This document shows, piece by piece, positions 6,939-14,891 of a stretch of 30,128 nt of DNA. A program made the position numbers and the translations under genes. Each line of letters starts with the position of its first letter. Position 1 is the first letter of the stretch. The notes beneath the pieces were generated by a model that searched no databases, was not told the DNA's origin, and was given only the letters and a program-made list of their open reading frames with translations. The stretch covers positions 1 to 30,128 of the forward strand of contig UROO01000014.1 of the NCBI GenBank assembly GCA_900549555.1. Reading direction: 5' to 3'. The DNA is from an uncultured Collinsella sp. (lineage in GTDB: Bacteria; Actinomycetota; Coriobacteriia; Coriobacteriales; Coriobacteriaceae).

Positions 6939-6977
6939 ACATCTAAACAGCAAATTGCCGATATGGCGCGCGGCGGC

Positions 6978-8579
6978 TTAGCCCAGACGCGGGAACAGCG
7001 GCTCGCCCTTCTCGACGGGCTGACCACCGGCAAGCAAGCCCCAAGCGCAAATGCCCTTGAGGTCGTCGCTCGCGGCCTCGTCCTCGCACGACAGGCGGCG
7101 CAGGGCCTCGGCAGAAGTCTGGGGCATGAGCGGCATCAGCAGGTGAGCGGCAATGCGGATAGCCTCGAGCAGGTTGTAGATCACAAATGCCAGCTCGTCA
7201 GCCTTGGTCTCGTCCTTGGCAAGCGCCCAGGGCTCGGAGTCCTCGATGTAGTGGTTGGCGGCATGGATGAGCTCCATAACCTCGTCCTTAGCTCCACCGT
7301 AATCGAGCGCGTCCATCTTGGCCATGTAGCGCTCGACCAGGCCATCGGCGATCTTTGCCAGCGGGTTTTCGAACGCATCGAACGACGCGGGCTTGGCGGG
7401 CGCGCAACCGTCAAAGTACTTGCCGCTCATGTTGAGCGAACGCGAGATAAGGTTGCCCCAGCTGTTGGCCAGGTCGGCGTTGTAGACCTGCTCCATGCGA
7501 TCGAAGCTGATGGCACCGTCGGTGCCGGGGACGACGTCGGTCATGAAGTAATAGCGATAGCCCTCGACGCCCAGCATGTCGATAACGTCCTGCGGAGCGA
7601 TGGCGTTGCCGCGGCTCTTGGACATCTTCTCGGCCTTGCCGGTCTCGGCATTGCGCACGGTCAGGAAGCCGTGGGCAAAGACGTGCTCGGGCAGGGCCTC
7701 GCCGATGGCCATGAGCATGGCGGGCCAAATGACGCAGTGGAAGCGGATGATGTCCTTACCCACGATGTGGAACTGCGCGGGCCAACGATAGGCCAGCTCG
7801 GCACGCGCCTCGTCGGTGTCGACGCCGTAGCCGACGGCCGTCATATAGTTGAGCAGCGCATCGAACCACACGTAGGTCACGTGGCCCTCGTCAAACGGGA
7901 CCTGAATGCCCCAGTCAAAGCTCGTGCGGCTCACGGAAAGGTCGTTAAGACCGCCCTCGACAAAGCTGCGCACCTCGTTCATGCGGAACGCAGGCTCGAC
8001 AAAGTCGGGGTGCTCGTCGTAAAGCTTGAGCAGCTTGTCCTGGAAGGCGGAAAGCTTAAAGAAGTAGGACTCCTCCTGCACGCGCTCGAGCGGACGGTGG
8101 CAGTCGGGGCACAGGTGCTGGCCGACGCTGCCGTACTCCTCGTCGCCCTTCTGGACCTGCGTATCGGTGAAGTAGGTCTCGTCAGGCACGCAATACCAGC
8201 CGTCGTAGCTGCCCTTATACAGGTAACCGGACTCCTTCATGCGCTCCCACAGGTACTGCACGGCATGATGCTGGCGCGGCTCGGTGGTGCGGATGAAGTC
8301 ATCGTTGGAAATCTCGAGCTTGCTCCAAAGCTCCTTGAAGTGCGGAGCCTGGCTGTCGGTCCACTCCTGCGGCGTCATGCCATGCTTGGCTGCGGCCTCG
8401 GCGACCTTCTCGCCGTGCTCGTCCATGCCGGTCAGGAACTTGACGTTGTAGCCGGCGGAGCGGCGATAGCGAGCCTGAACGTCGGCGATGATGGTGGAAT
8501 AAGCCGTGCCCAGGTGCGGATCGGCGTTGACGTAGTAGATGGGCGTCGTGATAAAGAACGAAGGCTTGCTTTGATCCAT
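6978..8579 (-). CDS. metG: Methionine--tRNA ligase
   Basis: Class I synthetase that charges initiator and elongator tRNA-Met. The 533 residues show the HIGH-type motif as PHLG (in NADPHLGTAYS, near residue 22), the KMSKS loop (AEKMSKSRGNAI, about residue 315) and the C-terminal anticodon-binding helices. The zinc-knuckle region reads WYCVPDETYF followed by CPDCHRP (near 158); one of the usual four Cys is an Asp here. The length matches the short form with no C-terminal tRNA-binding domain. GGAGG lies 9 bases before the ATG. It follows rsmI by 69 bases with no terminator between, so co-transcription is likely. Confidence 0.97.
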   Translation of the reverse strand: MDQSKPSFFITTPIYYVNADPHLGTAYSTIIADVQARYRRSAGYNVKFLTGMDEHGEKVAEAAAKHGMTPQEWTDSQAPHFKELWSKLEISNDDFIRTTEPRQHHAVQYLWERMKESGYLYKGSYDGWYCVPDETYFTDTQVQKGDEEYGSVGQHLCPDCHRPLERVQEESYFFKLSAFQDKLLKLYDEHPDFVEPAFRMNEVRSFVEGGLNDLSVSRTSFDWGIQVPFDEGHVTYVWFDALLNYMTAVGYGVDTDEARAELAYRWPAQFHIVGKDIIRFHCVIWPAMLMAIGEALPEHVFAHGFLTVRNAETGKAEKMSKSRGNAIAPQDVIDMLGVEGYRYYFMTDVVPGTDGAISFDRMEQVYNADLANSWGNLISRSLNMSGKYFDGCAPAKPASFDAFENPLAKIADGLVERYMAKMDALDYGGAKDEVMELIHAANHYIEDSEPWALAKDETKADELAFVIYNLLEAIRIAAHLLMPLMPQTSAEALRRLSCEDEAASDDLKGICAWGLLAGGQPVEKGEPLFPRLG

Positions 8580-8648
8580 GGGGTTTGTCCTCCAGAAAAA
8601 CGTTGCATACAGGAGATGATTCTAGCGCAAGGGCTGGATATCCTCCAT

Positions 8649-9527
8649 CTATTGCATATCGAGCACCATGGCATAGACATCGCGCTTGCGGCGCGAATAC
8701 TTCTGAGACAGGCGCTTGGCCACCGCAGACGCGGGCTCCCCCTCCTCGAGCGCGGCGCGGATATCCTCGCGCAGGGCCTCGTCGGGATCCGCTGCCGCGG
8801 CGCCAACCGGCACGGCACCGGCCCCCTCATCCTCGCTCGGCGGCGCGATGACCAGCGCAATCTCGCCCTTTACCTCGCCGCGAGCACGCAGCTCCTCGGC
8901 AAGCTGGGCAGCGGTCCCGCGCAAGACTTCCTCGTGCAGCTTGGTGAGTTCGCGGCAGACGGCAACCTCACGCAGAGGAAAGACCTCTGTCACGGCCTCG
9001 AGCGTCGCCACGATGCGATGTGGAGACTCGTAGAAGATGAGTGCGCCGGGCACCACGGCAAGGCGCTGCAAACGGCGCACGCGGTCGCCGTGCTTTCGGC
9101 CCAAAAAGCCCTCGAAGAAAAAATGCTCGCAGGGAATGCCGGACGAAACGAGTGCCGTGACGCAAGCAGAGGGCCCGGGAATAACTTCGACGGGCACATC
9201 GGCCTCACGTGCCGCCTCGACCAGCGCCTGGCCGGGATCGGACACGCTCGGCATGCCGGCGTCCGAGGCAAAGGCGAGGGTCTCCCCCGCCAGCAGACGG
9301 TCGACCAGGCCGGCGGCGCGGCTGGCGATCACATTCTCGTCGCAACGGACAAGCGGCTTGGAAATGCCCAGGTGCATCAGCAGCTTTGACGTCACACGCG
9401 TGTCTTCGCAGCAGATGGCATCGGCGATGGCAAACGCCTCGCCAACGCGCGGGGACAGGTCGCCCAGGTTGCCGATGGGCGTGCCGACCACATAGAGTTT
9501 GCCCGTATGGGCGCTGTTTTGCGTCAT
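8649..9527 (-). CDS. rsmI: 16S rRNA (cytidine1402-2'-O)-methyltransferase RsmI
   Basis: Adds the 2'-O-methyl of N4,2'-O-dimethylcytidine 1402 in the 30S decoding centre. The 292 residues show the tetrapyrrole-methylase-like fold: LYVVGTPIGNLGD at the start, CEDTRVTSKLL, SDAGMPSVSDPG, and VIPGPSA for SAM binding, with the small C-terminal domain (SQKYSRRKRDVYAMVLDMQ). An acidic alanine-rich linker (about residues 235-260) is longer than in many homologues. It starts 6 bases after the GH5 gene stop, so it is probably driven from the GH5 promoter. Confidence 0.96.
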   Translation of the reverse strand: MTQNSAHTGKLYVVGTPIGNLGDLSPRVGEAFAIADAICCEDTRVTSKLLMHLGISKPLVRCDENVIASRAAGLVDRLLAGETLAFASDAGMPSVSDPGQALVEAAREADVPVEVIPGPSACVTALVSSGIPCEHFFFEGFLGRKHGDRVRRLQRLAVVPGALIFYESPHRIVATLEAVTEVFPLREVAVCRELTKLHEEVLRGTAAQLAEELRARGEVKGEIALVIAPPSEDEGAGAVPVGAAAADPDEALREDIRAALEEGEPASAVAKRLSQKYSRRKRDVYAMVLDMQ

Positions 9528-9533
9528 ATCAAC

Positions 9534-10595
9534 CTATTCAATCATGCCGCGCTCGAGCGTACCGAGCGCCGCGCGGGCGTCCCATGCCGCAATGCGCTTC
9601 TCGGTCTTCCACGTTTGGAAGAACCAACCGGCAGCCGGCGCAAACGAAGCCAGCTGGTTGGCGATAAACACACGCTCGTAGGCATTGCGGCCCTCAGGCG
9701 TAACCGACGAGTTGGCAAAGATCGCCGCACCCGACCATTCGCCCACCAGCACGGGGAACCCAGTCGAAATCGCTTCTTTAAGCTCGCGCTTGTTGCGCGA
9801 AATCGCCGTCGTCAGCCCGCGGGGACTCGTGATGTCGAGTGCATACTCGTCGCGGTAATGGTACAGGTGAAGGTCCATGTAGACGTTCTTGTACTTGGCG
9901 CCGCGCATAAAATGCTTCCACTCGCTGGGATACCCCGAAGACGAGAAGACGACAATCTTATCCTCGGGCATATACGAACGGACGAGCTCGTAGGCATCAC
10001 GATAGAAATTGCGCAGGTAGTGGGCCGGAATGCCATCCGTCATGGTAAAGAGGCTCTTGCGGACGCTCATCTGCGGCGTATCCAACAGCTCAATGCCCAG
10101 CAGGCTCTCGGCCTCGCCGTAGCGATCGGCCAAGCGCTCGAGCACGTCGAGTGCGACATGACGGCCGTTGGTGGACGAATGCCACTCGGCAACAGCCTCC
10201 GGCGTGGTGGGCGAATCGTTGGAATCGCCCTGGCCACCGGGCACCGTCGCCAGATCGAGCAGCACGCGGATATCGTACTTGGCAGCCCACTCAATCGCAC
10301 GGTCAATGTAGTCGACAACCGAGATGTAGGACGCATCGGACTCCTGCGAACCAAAGGCATACCAGGGCACCGGCAAACGTACGGCATTGAGGCCAATCTG
10401 CGCCATGCGGCGAAAATCGTCCTCACTCACAAACGTCTCGTAATGACGGCGCATGCGCTCGTTATAGGCGGCGGTGCCCATGGCCTCCTGCAGCTCGGCC
10501 GCGTTGGATGCACCGGTCGCCGCGTATAGCGACGGGGTCACCCAAGGCTCGGGAATAAACCAGCCAGAGAGATTAACGCCGAGTATCCTCTCCAT
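9534..10595 (-). CDS. GH5-like glycoside hydrolase (exo-beta-1,3-glucanase type) lacking the usual acid/base Glu
   Basis: A 353-residue TIM-barrel protein. GVNLSGWFIPEPWVTPSLY at the start, the RLPVPWYAF segment, DLHLYHYRDE and PVLVGEWSGA (near residue 283, with the expected nucleophile Glu) match the fungal-type exo-beta-1,3-glucanase branch of GH5. The acid/base site, normally NEP in GIELLNEP, reads GIELLDTP near residue 167, so the catalytic Glu is Thr. No signal peptide is present, so it is likely cytoplasmic. A longer reading begins at 10712, but AGGGGGCAG precedes the ATG at 10595 and homology starts there. It lies 6 bases before rsmI. It could be an inactive or re-purposed sugar-binding protein. 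Confidence 0.85.
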   Translation of the reverse strand: MERILGVNLSGWFIPEPWVTPSLYAATGASNAAELQEAMGTAAYNERMRRHYETFVSEDDFRRMAQIGLNAVRLPVPWYAFGSQESDASYISVVDYIDRAIEWAAKYDIRVLLDLATVPGGQGDSNDSPTTPEAVAEWHSSTNGRHVALDVLERLADRYGEAESLLGIELLDTPQMSVRKSLFTMTDGIPAHYLRNFYRDAYELVRSYMPEDKIVVFSSSGYPSEWKHFMRGAKYKNVYMDLHLYHYRDEYALDITSPRGLTTAISRNKRELKEAISTGFPVLVGEWSGAAIFANSSVTPEGRNAYERVFIANQLASFAPAAGWFFQTWKTEKRIAAWDARAALGTLERGMIE

Positions 10596-10660
10596 CACTG
10601 CCCCCTTCGGATCGTGCAGGCCAAACCTGCATCGTATTGCATAGGAAAAGTATCGTTTTG

Positions 10661-10700
10661 AGTATACCCGCGCGTGCGGACAGACGACCGAACGGTCTGT
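10661..10700 (-). promoter_or_regulatory. Probable promoter of the GH5-rsmI operon with a TetR-type palindrome at the -35
   Basis: On the minus strand TATACT (10661-10666) is a good -10, and the -35 region falls in the palindrome GACCGAACGGTC (10686-10697), itself inside an ACAGAC/GTCTGT outer repeat (10680-10700). GACCG-N2-CGGTC palindromes are a common style of TetR/AcrR operator. A repressor bound there would block the -35. No TetR gene is in the window. Confidence 0.45.
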
Positions 10701-10787
10701 AAAGTGGCGCAAAAGCGGGAGGAATGTCTGGGGCGAGCGGGGTCAAGATGACGTACCGAGATGCGCATACACGCCGAGGGCAGGCGC

Positions 10788-10835
10788 CGGAAAGCGCATT
10801 CCATTCTTTCGCTCAATAATGGGATGCGCTTTCCG
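10788..10835. repeat. Strong 18-bp hairpin before the Phe repeat unit
   Basis: Arms 10788-10805 and 10818-10835 match at 17 of 18 bases (CGGAAAGCGCAT core) around a 12-base loop. It lies directly beside the tRNA-Phe repeat unit and 190 bases upstream of the GH5 start. There is no T tract to mark it as a terminator. Its role is unknown. Confidence 0.6.
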
Positions 10836-10837
10836 CG

Positions 10838-11023
10838 GGTCCACATAAAAGAAAAGGACCCCTTTGCAGAGGTCCTAGTCAATTCAAGGTGGCGGGGAAG
10901 GGAATCGCGTCCGCGCGCTGCGCGGACGGACCGCCGCGGCGCTTGCGCGCCTTGCGAGCTACGCTGGAAAACGCTTGCGCGTTTCCTCAGCTCCGCGCCC
11001 TCACGGGGTTCGATTCCATGCAT
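10838..11023. repeat. 186-bp unit repeating the 3' end and terminator of tRNA-Phe
   Basis: Bases 10838-10907 are identical over 70 bases to 11024-11093, which hold the tRNA-Phe terminator and the last 18 bases of the gene. The 116 bases between (10908-11023) have the same order of parts as the unit at tRNA-Leu: GTCCGCG hairpin (GTCCGCG-CGCTG-CGCGGAC), GGCGC-TTGC-GCGCC hairpin, an AAAACGC...GCGTTTCC hairpin, then a plus-strand T-arm copy (GGGGTTCGATTCC) that is the inverted match of tRNA-Phe's own T-arm. No gene is visible inside. Confidence 0.8.
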
Positions 11024-11032
11024 GGTCCACAT

Positions 11033-11062
11033 AAAAGAAAAGGACCCCTTTGCAGAGGTCCT
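11033..11062 (-). terminator. Terminator of tRNA-Phe
   Basis: On the minus strand AGGACC...GGTCCT is followed by TTTCTTTT, about 14 bases after the tRNA end. An identical copy lies at 10847-10876 in the repeat unit. Confidence 0.75.
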
Positions 11063-11075
11063 AGTCAATTCAAGG

Positions 11076-11148
<73 letters not shown>

Positions 11149-11180
11149 ATTTGAGGTGTGCCTTGTTTCAAGGCTTGATT

Positions 11181-11208
11181 AGTATAACCAAGGACGCGCT
11201 CCGGTCAA
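11181..11208 (-). promoter_or_regulatory. Promoter of tRNA-Phe
   Basis: On the minus strand TTGACC (11203-11208) and TATACT (11181-11186) are 16 bases apart, with a 5' leader of about 25-30 bases containing GCCTTGAAACAAGGC, which can form a small hairpin. Confidence 0.65.
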
Positions 11209-11283
11209 CCGAGAATTTGAAAAAAGTTTTTGAGCACGGCGCCAGCCACAAGGCCGACCCTATAGAACAGCACGTTAGAGACA

Positions 11284-11568
11284 TCAACCCACCGCAAGAA
11301 GTTTTTCGCTCAAGGCTGCACGGGCAAACTCACTTGGCGTCATTCCTTCAGCCGCCGCCCGACGACGAATCGCCTCCTTCATCCCTAGGGGAATCTTGAC
11401 CGATAGCGTTGCCGTCCCTTCGCTTGAGAGCGGAGGCCGCCCGTGCACGATCCCCCCAACGGTATGCTCGCCGTCCGGAAACCCGCCATGCTCGTACGAC
11501 TCGCACCACGCGTCAATCATTTCATCCGTTACAACCTGACCATTGGCAGCCGTATACGCCTTGCTCAT
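11284..11568 (-). CDS. Ribbon-helix-helix antitoxin-like protein
   Basis: The 94-residue product ends in a ribbon-helix-helix pattern: a beta strand (ATLSVKIPL, about residues 53-61), then two helices (GMKEAIRRRAAAEGM and TPSEFARAALSEKLL). The N-terminal half (VTDEMIDAWCESYEHGGFP) is probably the toxin-binding arm. It is second in a two-gene unit, overlapping the toxin stop through ATGATG; two ATGs (11571 and 11568) are possible, and 11568 has the better spacing from AGAGGGG. Toxin-first order with an RHH antitoxin fits BrnT/BrnA-like modules. It would neutralise the toxin and repress the shared promoter. Confidence 0.75.
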   Translation of the reverse strand: MSKAYTAANGQVVTDEMIDAWCESYEHGGFPDGEHTVGGIVHGRPPLSSEGTATLSVKIPLGMKEAIRRRAAAEGMTPSEFARAALSEKLLAVG

Positions 11569-11835
11569 CATCGACCCCTCTGCCGAGCTTGCTCGATCTC
11601 TTGCCAGAATTTCTTCTGAACCGGAGACAGGGCATGAATAATGAGCCATCCACGAATTAGTTCGACTGCAACAAATTCCATACTTCGACCATCTGGAAGC
11701 CATCCAATGGCAAGCCATCTCGGCGGCTCGTCCTCCGACTCGCGGCGAATGCACTCAGTAACCGCGAACCAGGCACCAAGCACTTTCTTTTCCGTCAAGT
11801 GTTTTTTTGGCGTTGGGATGGATCTCAACATCCAT
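11568..11835 (-). pseudogene. BrnT-like toxin gene with an apparent +1 frameshift in a run of seven A
   Basis: The best ribosome site (GGAGGAG, 9 bases before the ATG at 11835) opens a frame reading MDVEIHPNAKK and then leaving frame at an A7 tract (11802-11808 on the plus strand as T7), ending 26 residues in. The other frame carries the rest of a small basic protein: HLTEKKVLGAWFAVTE, RWLAIGWLPDGRSMEF, GWLIIHALSPVQKKFW, resembling BrnT-type RNase toxins. With six A the gene would encode 88 residues in one frame. As it stands, an 87-residue product could start at the poorer ATG at 11831. It could be a sequencing error, a dead toxin or a phase-variable switch. The family is a tentative match. 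Confidence 0.6.
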
Positions 11836-11849
11836 GCATCTTCTCCTCC

Positions 11850-11875
11850 ATCTTACCCAATTTCGTATGACGAAA
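11850..11875 (-). promoter_or_regulatory. Probable toxin-antitoxin promoter with operator palindrome
   Basis: The near-perfect palindrome TTTCGT-ATG-ACGAAA (11861-11875) lies just upstream of TAAGAT (11850-11855 on the minus strand), a fair -10, so a bound antitoxin would sit between -35 and -10. That is the normal autoregulation geometry for type II modules. Confidence 0.45.
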
Positions 11876-11893
11876 GTCCGCTGTCGCCAATTC

Positions 11894-12253
11894 TTACGCC
11901 GGCACTTGTTGAAAGGCGGGAGGTGTAGCGAGGATTGAAGGGCGTTCCAGCACCGCCCAGGCACCGGGACAGGAACACATGCGCCAAGGACGGACGTTTT
12001 CGTAGCATGCGAGGATGCTGCCGTTGCGGTCGATAAAAGCAATGTCGATGGGGTAGGCCATAAAGCAGGTGTGGACCGAAGAGCAGCGTGGGAACGCCAT
12101 GACGAGCGGCAACCCGTTGGCGGCAATCGGAGACCGTCCCAGCATGCCGCGCAGGCGCACGGCAAACGACTCCGCCACCACAAACTCGGCAGGCGCCCAA
12201 CCCAGCCTGTTGAGCGCCCGCGCGTAGGCAATGTAGGATGAGGCCGCGGTCAC
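11894..12253 (-). CDS. DUF192 family protein, last gene of the tad operon
   Basis: A 119-residue protein with the DUF192 core: FAVRLRGMLGRSP, then LVMAFPRCSSVHTCFMAYPIDIAFIDRNG, then VRPWRMCSCPGAWAVLERP. The family is a small beta-barrel of unknown function, often exported or near secretion genes. The start is GTG at 12253, overlapping the stop of the upstream TadE-like gene as GTGA, with GGGGG 7 bases before it; a longer reading to 12358 has no support. Its place at the end of the tad operon suggests a role in pilus assembly or pilin processing, but that is inference from position only. Confidence 0.8.
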   Translation of the reverse strand: MTAASSYIAYARALNRLGWAPAEFVVAESFAVRLRGMLGRSPIAANGLPLVMAFPRCSSVHTCFMAYPIDIAFIDRNGSILACYENVRPWRMCSCPGAWAVLERPSILATPPAFQQVPA

Positions 12254-12726
12254 ATAACCACCCCCGGACGCCACGGATCGACCGTCACTGCGCGCTCGTG
12301 CGACAACTTTGCCGGTGCCCCCAGCGAAACGCCGGCGATGCTGAGCGAGCTCGGCCACGGCTCGTAGCGCATGGTACAGGTATAGGTCCTAAACGTGCCG
12401 GAGAGCGAAAGCAGACCGCCATCCGATGTCGTCGCACCCTGCTCGCTCGAGACCTCAATCTGCAAGTCATAGCCTTCCATGGCATGTTGGATCTGAGCCT
12501 GAACGGTCGCGGAGGCATCGATGGAGCTGTCATCGCCCTCCCCGCTCGGCGCCACGGCATGCGCTAGCACGATATCGGGCACCACGCGATCGAAGCGCGC
12601 GACCGCGTCGGCAAAGACCATGACGTTGTACACGATAAGCGCCAGAACCAGCAGGACGGGCGTGACCACGGCCATCTCGACCGTCGCCTGGGCGCGCTCC
12701 TCGCACAGGCGCGTGCGGATGCCCAT
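12250..12726 (-). CDS. TadE-like pseudopilin/minor pilus protein
   Basis: A 158-residue protein with a short basic N-terminus (MGIRTRLCEERAQATVEMA), then a 20-residue hydrophobic segment (VVTPVLLVLALIVYNVMVF) and an extracytoplasmic part. The ERAQATVEMA prefix before the helix is the TadE/Flp-type pattern recognised by the tad prepilin peptidase. The start ATG at 12726 overlaps the stop of the TadG-like gene as TAATG. Two Cys bracket the helix region (Cys8) and the outer domain (YTCTMRY). Probable minor subunit of the Flp pilus. Confidence 0.75.
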   Translation of the reverse strand: MGIRTRLCEERAQATVEMAVVTPVLLVLALIVYNVMVFADAVARFDRVVPDIVLAHAVAPSGEGDDSSIDASATVQAQIQHAMEGYDLQIEVSSEQGATTSDGGLLSLSGTFRTYTCTMRYEPWPSSLSIAGVSLGAPAKLSHERAVTVDPWRPGVVM

Positions 12727-14891
12727 TACGACCCACCGCCCAGGGCACCCGCCAGTGTGGCGACATCGACGGTAAGTGGGATGGAACCGCCGCCGGGCAG
12801 CGGAATCTCCGCAAGCGTGAACACCGTGCCGCTGATGGTGCGCTCGACTTGATATTCCAGCGCCTCGCAAAGCGCCTTGGGGTCGGTCACGCCCAGCGGA
12901 ATACTTCGTAGCTTGTCCTGCACTTTAGAAAGACCTGTGATGTCAGACCCCGGGCTCTTGATGACATTGGCGGTGTCGGTCAGTACCGGCTTTCGTAGGC
13001 GCAAGTCGCACGGCTCCAAGCCCAGCGCCGCCACGGACGCCGAAACGGTATCGCCGAGCCACGACGCAATGGAGCCCAACGCACCGCTGCCCCCTCCCAG
13101 GCCATCGATCATCTCGCCCATGAGCTCGTCAGCCGAGCCTTGGATGTCTCCGTATCCCACAAGCAGCCGTCCCCAAACATCCATGACGCCATCGAGTACA
13201 CCGGCAACACCGCCCGAACGCTCCTCCAACGTCGAGAAAAACCGCGAGAGAACGTTGTTCTGCGCCGTCGCGTCATCGGGTGCCAGCACCGCAGCAGAGA
13301 TAGCACCGCGCTCGCCAAGCCTGACCGCCGCGTTAAACGAAGAGCTGAGCTCATCGGGGCTCGAGATGGCACCCGAAACCGCAAAGGCGACCACGCCATT
13401 GCGACCGGGCGGAGCGATACGCGGACGCTCGCCCGAAAGCGCTTTAATGGCCTCGTCAAACGCATTGCCCGCACGGTCAGCCTCGTCCTCGGTCTGGCGC
13501 ATGAGCTCGAGCTCTTTGTTGCGGCATTCGACGTAGTCTTCCAGAGCGCCTTTGAACTCATCAAAGTGGTACTCGAAGCCGTTTTCGATAGAAGTCGAAG
13601 GAGCCGCAACGGCGCCGAGCGACGAAACACCAAAATGGCATCTGTTGCATTTGTCCTGCCCGTCATAAGCAGCGACCGAGGCTAGCCCGCCTGGCGTCCC
13701 TTTCTTATAGTTGGGGCAGCTCGTTCCATAATGCAGATACGTTTTGCCATCGTTGGTACTAGTTGGCCACGCCGCATCGGTATAGAGTTCCGTCGCTCGC
13801 ACCTCGTCAGTGTTGCGCGGCAACAACGGAATATAGGAAGTGGTCCGGTCTCCGTCTTCGGTTATATATGCGCGATTGACCTCTGCGCTCGCATAGGTAT
13901 AGAACGCCTTGCGCGCCGCCGACTCCGCCTTCGTCTCGACGCTTGAGCCTTGAGGCGCCTCGTTTGCAAGGCGCAAGCGGTAATAGGCCTTCGCGCGATC
14001 GAGCGCCACTTGCGGCTCCCATGTGACGCTCGAGGCATAGTGCGGATTCTCAATATCCGAAAGCTTCGCCAAACTCCTCGCGCGTTCCCACATGCATGAG
14101 CAACTGCCGACCGAAGCCGGATCCGACCCGCCGCAATCCGCAAGCCAGGCGCGCTCTTTTGCTTTCGCCGTCTCCTCCGAGGCCTTCTGCAGCTCATCTG
14201 CTGCGCGTTCCAGATCTTTCGATGTGTCTTTAATGACATCGGTCGAGATCTCGGACCCCTCGAGCGCAACGAAATCCGACTCGGACGTCCTGGGCACGGC
14301 AAGCGCCGTACCGGTATAGGTCGCACCCTCGGTATCCTGCGCCGACACGGCCTGCGTAGCTCGCGCGGCAACCAGATACGGTAGAGCCGTCTCGATTTTC
14401 TGCAGGCCCTTGGAGGCGCTTTTGGCAAACTTATTGCGCGTTTTAATGATCTCGATCCCCGTGTCGACCATATCGCCCGCGGCAAGCTCGGCACCCGGAA
14501 TAAGGATGGCGACCAAGCCGGTGCCGATCGTGGCAAACCCCGCCAGCCCCAGGCTCAAGATGCTCGCATCAACCACCGTGGCAGCCGTGTGATAGGACGA
14601 CACCACATTGGCGCCTGCCAGCGCGCCGCTATCGGCAGCCACCTGGGTGTCCCCCGCGCGCGACATGCTCCATATCGCCGCCGTCGACGAAAACAGCAGC
14701 GTGAGCACCACCAAGATGACCACCGCAGAGGAGAGTGTGGTGTAGGCACCGTCTTCGATAAACAGGTCGATACCGGCTCGACCCATAAAGCCGCCTCGCT
14801 TGCAGCGAGCATGCGGTCGGCAACGGCACGCAAACTCCCTCGTCACCTTCAACAGGCAGCGCTTAATCCCATGCAGCAATCCATGAATCAT
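12726..14891 (-). CDS. Large TadG-like pilus-associated membrane protein
   Basis: About 721 residues. After a basic N-terminus come DLFIEDGAYTTLSSA and a membrane helix (VVILVVLTLLFSS), then AADSGALAGANVVSSYHTAA, the TadG-like 'putative Flp pilus-assembly' start. A glycine/alanine hydrophobic stretch follows (LGLAGFATIGTGLVAILIPG), then a long outer domain with helical heptads (LERAADELQKASEETAKAK) and Cys pairs (CGG...CSCMW; CNRCHFG near residue 417, a CXXCH pattern). The start at 14891 has GGAGGGAG before it and overlaps the upstream gene by 29 bases; ATG 14786 (GAGGCGG before it) is an alternative that begins closer to the helix. Probably an anchor or scaffold at the cell surface. Confidence 0.7.
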   Translation of the reverse strand: MIHGLLHGIKRCLLKVTREFACRCRPHARCKRGGFMGRAGIDLFIEDGAYTTLSSAVVILVVLTLLFSSTAAIWSMSRAGDTQVAADSGALAGANVVSSYHTAATVVDASILSLGLAGFATIGTGLVAILIPGAELAAGDMVDTGIEIIKTRNKFAKSASKGLQKIETALPYLVAARATQAVSAQDTEGATYTGTALAVPRTSESDFVALEGSEISTDVIKDTSKDLERAADELQKASEETAKAKERAWLADCGGSDPASVGSCSCMWERARSLAKLSDIENPHYASSVTWEPQVALDRAKAYYRLRLANEAPQGSSVETKAESAARKAFYTYASAEVNRAYITEDGDRTTSYIPLLPRNTDEVRATELYTDAAWPTSTNDGKTYLHYGTSCPNYKKGTPGGLASVAAYDGQDKCNRCHFGVSSLGAVAAPSTSIENGFEYHFDEFKGALEDYVECRNKELELMRQTEDEADRAGNAFDEAIKALSGERPRIAPPGRNGVVAFAVSGAISSPDELSSSFNAAVRLGERGAISAAVLAPDDATAQNNVLSRFFSTLEERSGGVAGVLDGVMDVWGRLLVGYGDIQGSADELMGEMIDGLGGGSGALGSIASWLGDTVSASVAALGLEPCDLRLRKPVLTDTANVIKSPGSDITGLSKVQDKLRSIPLGVTDPKALCEALEYQVERTISGTVFTLAEIPLPGGGSIPLTVDVATLAGALGGGS

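Noticed and set aside
6900..9389. An 829-codon open frame on the plus strand across metG and rsmI
   Set aside because: It is antisense to two clear housekeeping genes; long shadow frames are expected in GC-rich DNA. The residue pattern (Gly/Leu/Ala/His/Arg-rich) is not protein-like.
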